Part shown: positions 22,974 through 29,610 of the stretch, in pieces
Layout of the letters: every line of letters begins with the position of its first letter
Numbering within the stretch: position 1 is the stretch's first letter
Translations under genes and position numbers: made by a program
Notes under the pieces: generated by a model
Seen by the model: the letters and a program-made list of their open reading frames with translations, nothing else
What the model was told of the DNA's origin: nothing
Database searches by the model: none
Assembly: GCA_031422495.1 (NCBI GenBank)
Contig: JANPLX010000110.1
Span: 1 to 29,610, forward strand
Direction: 5' to 3'
Origin: Aalborgiella sp031422495
GTDB lineage: Bacteria; Pseudomonadota; Gammaproteobacteria; Burkholderiales; Burkholderiaceae_C
DNA length: 29,610 bases

Positions 22974-23840
22974 ATGCAGAAGTTAGACAAAGCTTGGCAA
23001 GACTGGATTGGCGAAAACATGTTGCGCGGATGCTCGGGCGATATCATGCTCAAAGACATGCTCAAAGCAGGCATTGCTAAAGACACGGCTATGTTTAACT
23101 TAACTAACTTTGTGCCTGTTGCAGGTATAAGTACTGGTGCAGGTACAGGTGCACAAACAGCCGTAGAGACGGGTGACTACGTGCAAGAAGCGAGCTATTT
23201 ATTTCAGTATGAAAACTCAATAGTCGCCAAAGATGGACAGAAAATTCATGTGGCTATGCGAATGACCAAGCCAGACGTTGTCTTGCTTGACAACTTCATG
23301 ACCCATGAAGAATGCGACGCATTTTGTGAATTATCAAAAAGTACGTTGACCAAATCGACTGTCGTAGACGACGCAACGGGTGACAGCGTTAACCATGAGC
23401 ATCGCATCAGCTTGGGAACCTATTTCACACTAGGACAAAACGACTTGGTCAAAAAAATTGAAGCCCGTATTGCAGAAGTAACGGGAACACCCGTGCCGAA
23501 TGGCGAAGGGATTCAAATATTGAACTACGCTGGTTGCGGCGAATACCGGCCGCACTTTGATTACTTTCCGGACAACGCCGGTGGCCGTGTGCATACCGCA
23601 CACGGTGGACAGCGCATCATGACCGTCATCATGTATTTGAACGATGTCAAAGCCGGGGGCGCTACGATTTTGCCGGATATCAACTTAAATGTTTATCCGA
23701 AAAAAGGTTCTGCTTTGTATTTCTCGTACTTCAACTCCAAAGGGCAAGTTGACCCCTCAACTTTGCACGGTGGTGCACCGGTGGTTGAGGGTGAAAAGTG
23801 GATTGCCACGAAGTGGATTCGTGAGCGGGTGTACGCTTAA
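22974..23840 (+). CDS. Prolyl 4-hydroxylase-type 2OG-Fe(II) oxygenase
   Basis: A 288-residue oxygenase of the P4Hc family, which hydroxylates protein or peptide residues using 2-oxoglutarate and iron. The metal triad is His194, Asp196 (HFDYF) and His265 (LHGGAPV); Lys275 (VEGEKW) is placed to bind 2-oxoglutarate. Other family marks are QILNYAGCGEYRPH, MYLNDVKAGGAT, and YPKKGSALYF. The first 70 residues are unlike the core and include a Gly/Ala/Thr-rich stretch (GISTGAGTGAQTA). The target protein is unknown. It converges with the formyl-CoA transferase gene, separated by 32 bp with a TTTAAGCTTAAA palindrome but no clear terminator. Confidence 0.9.
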   Translation: MQKLDKAWQDWIGENMLRGCSGDIMLKDMLKAGIAKDTAMFNLTNFVPVAGISTGAGTGAQTAVETGDYVQEASYLFQYENSIVAKDGQKIHVAMRMTKPDVVLLDNFMTHEECDAFCELSKSTLTKSTVVDDATGDSVNHEHRISLGTYFTLGQNDLVKKIEARIAEVTGTPVPNGEGIQILNYAGCGEYRPHFDYFPDNAGGRVHTAHGGQRIMTVIMYLNDVKAGGATILPDINLNVYPKKGSALYFSYFNSKGQVDPSTLHGGAPVVEGEKWIATKWIRERVYA

Positions 23841-23872
23841 ATTAGAGTTTCAATTTAAGCTTAAACATCAAT

Positions 23873-25120
23873 TTAAATAACTTTTTCAGCCCGCAGCTCG
23901 TCAATGTATTCCACGCTGTAGCCCAGCTGTTTGAGCACTTCATCGGTGTGCTCACCCAAAAGTGGTGAGCGAGTCACCACGGTTTCGCTGTCCGACATTT
24001 TGATCGGGTTGCCCACGGTGAGGTATTTCCCTCGCGTCGGGTGATCCACTTCCACGATCGTGCCGGTTTCACGCAAAGCGGGCTCTTCTGAGATTTCTTT
24101 CATTGACAAAATCGGGCCGCACGGAATGTCGAATTTGTTCAAAATATCCATAGCTTCGAACTTGGTCTTGGTCATGGTCCATTTTTCGATGCGTTTGAAA
24201 ATCGGACCCAAATGCAGCAGTCGTGCGCCTGGCGTGGCGTAGGCTTCATCGTCAATCCAGCCCTCTTCGCCAATCACTTTACACACCGCTGGCCAGACTG
24301 CGCCCTGGGTAATGAAGTAAATGTAGGCATTCGGATCAGTTTCCCAACCTTTGCATTTCAAAATCGAGCCGGGCTGTCCACCGCCGGATGCATTGCCAGC
24401 GCGCGGCACTGCATCACCAAATTTGCCGTCAGGGTATTGTGGGTACTCGTGCATCGTGCCCGTGCGCTCCAAACGCTGCTGGTCGCGCAACTTGACGCGG
24501 CAGAGGTTCAACACAGCGTCTTGCATCGGTGCCAATACTTTTTGGCCACGGCCACTGGTGTTACGCTGGTAAAGTGCTGCGACGATGCCTAAAGCCAAAT
24601 GCAAACCCGTGCCACTGTCGCCGATTTGCGCACCTGTAACCACCGGCGGGCCATCGTCAAAACCGGTAGTTGATGCGGCGCCGCCAGCACATTGCGCCAC
24701 GTTTTCATAAACTTTGCAATCTTCATACGGGCCAGGGCCAAAACCTTTGACCGATGCCACAATCATGCGCGGGTTGAGCGATTGAATGTGCTCCCATGTG
24801 ATACCCATACGGTCCAGCGCGCCGGGCGCAAAATTTTCAACCATCACGTCGCAGGTTTTAATCAAAGTGTCCAAAACTTCTTTGCCTTTGGCGCTTTTGG
24901 TGTTCAGCGTGATCGAGCGTTTGTTGTGGTTCAACATCGTGAAATACAAGCTGTCAACACCCGGAATATCACGTAATTGGCCGCGCGTGGCATCGCCCTC
25001 GCCTGCACGTTCCACCTTGATCACATCTGCGCCAAACCATGCTAGCAGCTGCGTGCACGTAGGGCCAGATTGCACATGCGTGAAGTCAAGAATACGGACG
25101 CCATCTAATGCTTTACTCAT
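23873..25120 (-). CDS. frc: Formyl-CoA:oxalate CoA-transferase
   Basis: A class III CoA-transferase of 415 residues that moves CoA from formyl-CoA to oxalate, giving oxalyl-CoA. The catalytic aspartate is Asp168 in QIGDSGTG (Asp169 in the Oxalobacter enzyme), and the flexible glycine loop ASGGGQPGSILKCKGWET matches Frc closely, better than CaiB or Yfde-unrelated members. The ATG at 25120 has AGGA seven bases upstream. It follows the PanE-like reductase gene by 56 bp, so the two are probably one operon. The usual partner oxalyl-CoA decarboxylase (oxc) is not in the window, which makes the reductase the obvious candidate for using the oxalyl-CoA. Confidence 0.9.
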   Translation of the reverse strand: MSKALDGVRILDFTHVQSGPTCTQLLAWFGADVIKVERAGEGDATRGQLRDIPGVDSLYFTMLNHNKRSITLNTKSAKGKEVLDTLIKTCDVMVENFAPGALDRMGITWEHIQSLNPRMIVASVKGFGPGPYEDCKVYENVAQCAGGAASTTGFDDGPPVVTGAQIGDSGTGLHLALGIVAALYQRNTSGRGQKVLAPMQDAVLNLCRVKLRDQQRLERTGTMHEYPQYPDGKFGDAVPRAGNASGGGQPGSILKCKGWETDPNAYIYFITQGAVWPAVCKVIGEEGWIDDEAYATPGARLLHLGPIFKRIEKWTMTKTKFEAMDILNKFDIPCGPILSMKEISEEPALRETGTIVEVDHPTRGKYLTVGNPIKMSDSETVVTRSPLLGEHTDEVLKQLGYSVEYIDELRAEKVI

Positions 25121-25176
25121 AAAAATTTCCTAAAAATACTAAAAATCAAAAACTAAATACTCTCAGCAACTGGCTT

Positions 25177-26337
25177 TTATGCCGCGACTTCAACCGCTGC
25201 TTCATCAGCTACTTGAACCACACTTTGATTTGCTCTGTTTTTTGCAAGCCAGCCGTTCACAACGCTAACGGTCTGATCAACACTAGCGTGCTGCAACCCC
25301 AGCTGCGCCGCAAAAGTTTGGACAATCATATCAACCCGCTCAATATGCGTTGCACCTGCAGCCAAGGCACGTGCGGCTGAGGAAGGCTTGGCCAGCCCGT
25401 CGGCAGCAGCGGCATACTTGTCAAACGGCACCAGATCGGCTGGCGATGCACCCATTTTCTCGCACAATTCGGCCACCCACTCGTAAATGTCTTTGGATTG
25501 GGCCAGATCACCCAACACAGCGTCTTTGATGGGGCGCATGCCGTCGGCTTGTATGCAGCGGTAATTGCCTGTCAACAACATGCTCCACTTGGCCAAGGGG
25601 ACGAACAAAGAGTCGAACACCTTGAGTTTCACGGGCAATTCCAAAGCTTCCCCATTGAGCGTGTAACGCACAGCCTCAATATCGGCTTCGAGCTGCTGCA
25701 ATCTTTGCGTATGCTTGTCGGACTCAAACCGCGCGACTTTGAAGTTCGTTGGCAACGCCACTTGCAGCACGTTGACGGGCTCATCCACTGGTCGGAAAGC
25801 TTGCGGGTCTGGGCTGGACAATGTCATGCAAGCCGGATCGAACGCATCCCATACCTCAGCCTGGGCATAAGCGGATCGAAATTTACTCAAATCAATGTTC
25901 ACCATGCTCAAATTATCTTGCGCAACCAAACGCGCCAAATACGGCAGCGGTGGCATGTTCATGATAGGCATGCAAGGCAACTTGGCCAAGGCGATTTGCT
26001 GCATCAACTCACTAATGCCATCTTGCCGGTACTGCGGCTCTTGCATGGCAAGCACGACCAAATCAAACGCGGCTAAATCAGTTACTTGCTGCGGCGTGCA
26101 TGCCGTCAAATGACCCGTCAACTCTTTTGAGCTGACTTCTACCAGACCATTCATACCCACATCGCGCCGGCCTTTGATGGGCAAACGAACGCGGATGCCC
26201 TCTGCAGTGATCAAATTAGCCGTTGCACTACGGCATGTCATCGTCACATTGTGGCCCGCTGCCAAGCATTTGATGGCTAAAAGTGATCCGTAGGATGCAC
26301 CCAAAATTAAGATATTAAAAACAGGTTTTTTACTCAT
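25177..26337 (-). CDS. PanE/ApbA-like reductase, possible oxalyl-CoA reductase
   Basis: A 386-residue NAD(P)-dependent reductase whose first domain is that of ketopantoate reductase: ILILGASYGSLLAIKCLAAGHNVTMTCR (dinucleotide-binding fold) and FDLVVLAMQEPQY. It is clearly longer than the roughly 300 residues of a biosynthetic PanE. Its direct linkage to frc recalls Methylobacterium extorquens, where the PanE-like protein PanE2 was shown to reduce oxalyl-CoA to glyoxylate. By analogy this gene may do the same; that is inference from context. The ATG at 26337 lacks a strong ribosome-binding site. A 36-bp palindrome lies 34-69 bp upstream and probably controls the pair. Confidence 0.8.
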   Translation of the reverse strand: MSKKPVFNILILGASYGSLLAIKCLAAGHNVTMTCRSATANLITAEGIRVRLPIKGRRDVGMNGLVEVSSKELTGHLTACTPQQVTDLAAFDLVVLAMQEPQYRQDGISELMQQIALAKLPCMPIMNMPPLPYLARLVAQDNLSMVNIDLSKFRSAYAQAEVWDAFDPACMTLSSPDPQAFRPVDEPVNVLQVALPTNFKVARFESDKHTQRLQQLEADIEAVRYTLNGEALELPVKLKVFDSLFVPLAKWSMLLTGNYRCIQADGMRPIKDAVLGDLAQSKDIYEWVAELCEKMGASPADLVPFDKYAAAADGLAKPSSAARALAAGATHIERVDMIVQTFAAQLGLQHASVDQTVSVVNGWLAKNRANQSVVQVADEAAVEVAA

Positions 26338-26370
26338 ACACCAATGATACGGGTAAATACCTAAAAACTC

Positions 26371-26406
26371 TCAAGTCTTATATAAGATATAAGATATTAG
26401 ACTTGA
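26371..26406. promoter_or_regulatory. Long palindrome upstream of the PanE-like/frc operon
   Basis: Outer arms TCAAGTCT (26371-26378) and AGACTTGA (26399-26406) are perfect inverted repeats, extended inward by four more pairs after one mismatch. Inside lies TCTTATATAAGA (26376-26387), itself a perfect 12-bp palindrome, and ATAAGAT is repeated. It sits where a promoter of the operon would be. It looks like a regulator-binding site; the regulator is unknown. Confidence 0.55.
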
Positions 26407-26420
26407 TATTTTTTAAAAAA

Positions 26421-26434
26421 TTGACTGCGGTCAA
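26421..26434. promoter_or_regulatory. TTGAC-N4-GTCAA palindrome (CRP/FNR-superfamily-like)
   Basis: TTGACTGCGGTCAA is a perfect 5-bp inverted repeat with FNR-like spacing, but with C/G where FNR prefers T/A. It lies 84-97 bp upstream of the PanE-like start and about 195 bp upstream of the broken acyl-CoA dehydrogenase. On the minus strand its TTGACC could instead serve as a -35 hexamer. Confidence 0.4.
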
Positions 26435-26627
26435 AATTCTCCCTTCGTTAAAGTCACAAAATTTCACCTTGCGTTTTATCGTTTCACAATATGGTTTATT
26501 GAGTTTTATTGCGTCCATTGAATGAAATAATTTTTAAAAATAAGTATGCTTATTTGTGGCGGAATTACCGTGAACTAGTTATTATTAATAACTATATTCG
26601 CGCAAAAAAAACGATCAGGAGACAACC

Positions 26628-27749
26628 ATGTGGACTTACAATGCCCCGCTTCGGGACATGCATTTTGTCATTGAAGAAGTCTTGCAAGCGCCTTCCGCTT
26701 GGGCTCAAACACCGGCTTTTAAGGATTTGGATGCCGACACCTCGCGCCAGATTTTGGAAGAAGCGGGCAAATTTGCCAATAGCGTGTTAGCCCCCATCAA
26801 CAGCGCGGCGGATCTAGAAGGCTGCAAATGGGTTGACGGCAACGTGACCACACCACTATGCTATCCAGCCGTCTACAAAGCCTATGTAGACGGCGGCTGG
26901 CCAGCGCTAGCGTGTGACCCGGCCTACGGTGGACAAGGCTTGCCGCAGCTGCTGAACGCGGCTTTGAACGAGATACCAGGACATGACCGACAACATCGTG
27001 CACTTGGTACTGTGCCGCCTGCCCGATGCGCCTGCGGGCAACAAAGGCTTGTCGCTGATGGTGGCACCCAAGTTTTTACCCGATGGCTCGCGCAACACCA
27101 TCCGCTGCGATGGGATTGAGAAAAAAATGGGCATCAAAGGCAGCGCTACGAGCGCCATGAGCTTTGAGGGCGCGACAGGCTGGCTGGTGGGCGAGCCACA
27201 CAAGGGCTTGACCGCCATGTTTGTGATGATGAATTCCGCCCGCCTGCACGTCGCCATGCAGGGCTTGGGGCACCTAGAGATGGTGCAGCAAAACGCCCAC
27301 GCCTACGCCAGTGAGCGCGTACAAGGCAAAGCAGAAAAGAAAGTTGACGGCAAAACGGGCACGATTGACCAGCACCCCGCCGTGCGCCGCAAGTTGTGGA
27401 GCCTGCGCTCTTTGTGTGAAGGCGAACGCGTGGTCGCCTACTCACAGAAGCGCTGAGCAATCAAATAGCCGTCACCCGCGCGGCTGTGGGCGCTTTGCTG
27501 GCCGCACGTGAAGCCGACCCCGACTGGTCACTGCGCGTGGCGGATGACTTTTTGCGTGGGCTGGGCCTGACTTTGCTGGCCTGGGCTTGGGCGCGCAGTG
27601 CGCGGGTCGCCTTACCGCAAGTGGCAGACGCCTGGTATGCAGACAAAGTCAAAGCTGCCCGATTTGGTGTGCAGTGGTTATTGCCCGAAGCCAACTTTCG
27701 CTGGCAACGGGTCATGGCGCGTAACGCAGTTTTGCCTGACATTGGCTAA
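26628..27749 (+). pseudogene. Acyl-CoA dehydrogenase pseudogene (two internal deletions)
   Basis: Remains of a roughly 600-residue acyl-CoA dehydrogenase of the type with an extra C-terminal domain (FadE/DmdC-like). Three blocks survive: 26628-26970 (MWTYNAPLRDMHFV to PQLLNAALNE), 26980-27446 (MTDNIVHLVL, MGIKGSATSAMSFEGATGWL, GERVVAYS) and 27450-27749 (AVTRAAVGALL to FRWQRVMARNAVLPDIG). Blocks 1 and 3 share a frame and block 2 is in another. Relative to the family, roughly 110 residues are missing at the first junction (much of the FAD/substrate domain) and roughly 130 at the second. A good AGGAG six bases before the ATG survives, so the loss looks fairly recent. No active enzyme can be made. 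Confidence 0.87.
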
Positions 27750-27770
27750 AAATAACCAAATTTACCCCTA

Positions 27771-27823
27771 AAATACGCCTCTAACCGGCGTATTTATTGC
27801 CTAAGCAGCTATCAAAATTATAG
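27771..27823 (-). repeat. Intergenic repeat, copy H, with two hairpins
   Basis: AAATACGCC (27771-27779) pairs perfectly with GGCGTATTT (27787-27795) across a 7-base loop, as in copy G with a different loop sequence. The second hairpin is CTAT (27809-27812), seven bases, ATAG (27820-27823). It fills the gap between the convergent acyl-CoA dehydrogenase pseudogene and gnd. Confidence 0.88.
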
Positions 27824-27849
27824 TAAATTCAGTTGATTTGGTGGAATTA

Positions 27850-29415
27850 CTAAATCTTAATTTGCTGCCTTGGCGACGTTGGCCAGTCTAAGTGGAAGAA
27901 TTCACCACGCGGTTTGTCGGTGCGCTCGTAGGTGTGTGCGCCGAAGTAATCGCGTTGGCCTTGCAGCAAGTTTGCGGGCAAGTTAGCGCTGCGATAGCCG
28001 TCAAAATACGCCAAAGCAGAGCTGAACGCTGGGACGGGGATGCCATGTTGCACCGCCAAACCAATCACTTTGCGCCAGTTATTTTGCGCATCGTGCAGCG
28101 CATTCGTGAAATAGCTGTCCAACATCAAGTTTTTCAAATCAGCTTGGGTGTTGTAGGCATCGGTAATTTTCTGCAAAAACCGTGCGCGAATGATGCATCC
28201 GCCGCGCCAAATTTGGGAGATAGTGGCGAAGTTCAGCGTCCATTTGTATTCTTTCTCTGCTTCTTTCATGAGCTGAAAGCCCTGTGCGTATGCGCAAATT
28301 TTGGAACAATACAACGCATCATGAATCGCAGCAATGATGACTTCACGATCTTTTTCAAAAGGTAACTGCGGCCCTTTGAGAATTTGACTGGCTGCCACAC
28401 GCTCGGCTTTCAGGGCAGACAAAGCACGTGCAAACACAGCTTCGGCAATCGCGTTGGCAGGTACGCCCAGATCAAGCGCATTGGCAGCTGTCCACATCCC
28501 TGTGCCTTTTTGCCCTGCGGTATCTAACACTTTGTCGACCAAATAGGTTTGACCACTGGCGTCTTCGGGGTCTTTTTGCTGCAAAATGTCGGCGGTGATT
28601 TCGATCAGGTAGCTGGATAAAGTGCCTTGACCCTTGTTGTTCCATGCATCGAACACTTTGCCGATCTCACCAGCGCTCATGCCTAGCATATTTTTCATCA
28701 ACGCATAGGCCTCGCAAATAAGCTGCATGTCAATGTATTCAATGCCGTTGTGCACCATTTTGACGTAATGACCCGCCCCATCTGGTCCAATGTGGGCGGT
28801 GCATGGCACACCGCCGACCAATGGGTAGCCAGGTGATGCACCTTCTAGCTGCTGCCCTGTCTCAGGGTCAACCTTGGCGGCAATATCGCGCCAAATCGGT
28901 TCTAACGATGCCCATGCTTTGGCAGTGCCGCCCGGCATAAGGGACGGGCCAAAACGTGCGCCAGTTTCGCCACCCGAAACGCCTGATCCTATGAAAGCAA
29001 AACCTTTGGCGCTCAGTTCTTTTTCGCGGCGAATGGTGTCGCCCCACAATGCGTTACCTCCGTCGATGACGATGTCATCAGCTTCTAAATAAGGAAGTAG
29101 CGTTGCAATCGTGTCATCCGTCGCTTTGCCAGCTTTGACCAAAAGAATAATTTTGCGTGGACGTTTGATACTCTGCACGAAAGCGGCAACATCGGTATAA
29201 CCAGCAACACGTGGTGCTGAAGGTTCGCTCGTTTTGCACTGGGCGATAAAGTTGTTGGTTCGCTCTGGGTTGCGGTTAAAAACCGCGATGTTATAGCCGT
29301 GGTCAGCAATATTGAGTGCTAAGTTTTGCCCCATAACGGCTAAGCCTACCAAACCAATGTCTGAGCCGATATCTGATGTTGCGTTCGTAGGATTTATCAT
29401 GTCAAATTTTGTCAT
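27850..29415 (-). CDS. gnd: 6-phosphogluconate dehydrogenase (decarboxylating)
   Basis: Oxidises 6-phosphogluconate to ribulose 5-phosphate, CO2 and NADPH in the oxidative pentose phosphate pathway. The protein is 521 residues, about 40-50 longer than the common 470-residue form. The cofactor motif GLVGLAVMGQNLALNIADHG is preceded by about 20 extra residues; IGSGVSGGETGARFGPSLMPGG, MVHNGIEYIDMQL (catalytic Lys/Asn region) and KGTGMWTAANALDLGVP are all intact. The start at 29415 is used; the Met at 29400 is an alternative, and neither has a strong ribosome-binding site. It diverges from argA across 64 bp, where both promoters must lie. Confidence 0.95.
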   Translation of the reverse strand: MTKFDMINPTNATSDIGSDIGLVGLAVMGQNLALNIADHGYNIAVFNRNPERTNNFIAQCKTSEPSAPRVAGYTDVAAFVQSIKRPRKIILLVKAGKATDDTIATLLPYLEADDIVIDGGNALWGDTIRREKELSAKGFAFIGSGVSGGETGARFGPSLMPGGTAKAWASLEPIWRDIAAKVDPETGQQLEGASPGYPLVGGVPCTAHIGPDGAGHYVKMVHNGIEYIDMQLICEAYALMKNMLGMSAGEIGKVFDAWNNKGQGTLSSYLIEITADILQQKDPEDASGQTYLVDKVLDTAGQKGTGMWTAANALDLGVPANAIAEAVFARALSALKAERVAASQILKGPQLPFEKDREVIIAAIHDALYCSKICAYAQGFQLMKEAEKEYKWTLNFATISQIWRGGCIIRARFLQKITDAYNTQADLKNLMLDSYFTNALHDAQNNWRKVIGLAVQHGIPVPAFSSALAYFDGYRSANLPANLLQGQRDYFGAHTYERTDKPRGEFFHLDWPTSPRQQIKI

Positions 29416-29479
29416 TAAATTTTGCCGCTAAAAGTGCCATTATGATAGGCGTTTTAGAAATCGAATCTTGCTGAAATTC

Positions 29480-29610
29480 ATGCCAAACACTATAAATACA
29501 AATTTTGTACCCTGGTTTCGATCTGTCGCACCCTATATTCACCTGCACAGAGGAAAGACTTTTGTTGTCGGCATTGCGGGGGAGGCTATTGCAGCGGGTA
29601 AATTGCAGCA
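29480..29610 (+). CDS. argA: N-acetylglutamate synthase (3' end outside window)
   Basis: The first 43 codons of an amino-acid N-acetyltransferase. FVPWFRSVAPYIHLHRGKTFVV is the typical start of proteobacterial ArgA, leading into the amino-acid-kinase-like regulatory domain. ArgA acetylates glutamate as the first step of arginine synthesis. The ATG at 29480 gives the family N-terminus. The frame is open at the window edge. Confidence 0.85.
   Translation, partial: MPNTINTNFVPWFRSVAPYIHLHRGKTFVVGIAGEAIAAGKLQ

Noticed and set aside
27486..27749. Separate small gene
   Set aside because: It is the C-terminal block of the acyl-CoA dehydrogenase, not an independent gene.
1519..27823. CRISPR array
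   Set aside because: The eight repeats are kilobases apart, occur in both orientations and vary in the loop; there are no spacers or cas genes.

Overview
The window looks like part of the chromosome of a freshwater-type betaproteobacterium, most likely in or near the Comamonadaceae (Rhodoferax/Polaromonas/Limnohabitans-like). This rests on the style of the housekeeping proteins (YheS, HrpA, Gnd, ArgA, formyl-CoA transferase), an RPELVEG-type palindromic repeat common in that group, and a family of intergenic repeats. No rRNA, tRNA, CRISPR array or intact transposon was seen. The family assignment is inference.

Layout. Positions 1-4434 are ordinary accessory/housekeeping genes: the 3' part of an ABC-F ATPase (yheS-like), a GlsB/YeaQ-type small membrane protein with a clear terminator, a PAP2 phosphatase, a Tat-exported Rieske protein, an EamA transporter and a MAPEG protein. 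Positions 4594-10962 hold a complete, tightly packed minus-strand phototrophy cassette: proteorhodopsin, crtE, crtI, crtB, crtY, blh. Together these make beta-carotene from isoprenoid precursors, cleave it to retinal and supply the chromophore of a green-tuned, proton-pump-type rhodopsin. Positions 11288-15346 are the RNA helicase gene hrpA. A 21-codon relic of the hrpA 3' end, followed by the same intergenic repeat, lies at the far end of the cassette. The cassette is therefore bracketed by direct repeats, which reads as an insertion scar.

Positions 15532-16304 are a decayed locus: both ends of an Old Yellow Enzyme gene, with the middle replaced by a broken ORF6N-domain gene. Positions 16520-18386 are a compact three-gene minus-strand module led by a TIGR04255-type protein, function unknown. 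It is the best candidate here for an undescribed system. Then come a hemerythrin gene with a perfect FNR-type box, an orphan histidine kinase, PPK2, an intact Old Yellow Enzyme and a prolyl 4-hydroxylase. Next is a formyl-CoA transferase / PanE-like reductase pair that may act on oxalyl-CoA, and an acyl-CoA dehydrogenase pseudogene with two internal deletions. The window ends with gnd and the start of argA.

Eight copies of one roughly 41-55 bp repeat are scattered over the window. Each carries a short CTAT-N7-ATAG-type hairpin next to a GCCGGCGTATTTATT box, and two copies have a second, perfect 9-bp hairpin. One copy, together with a separate palindromic repeat, sits in frame inside hrpA and is translated.
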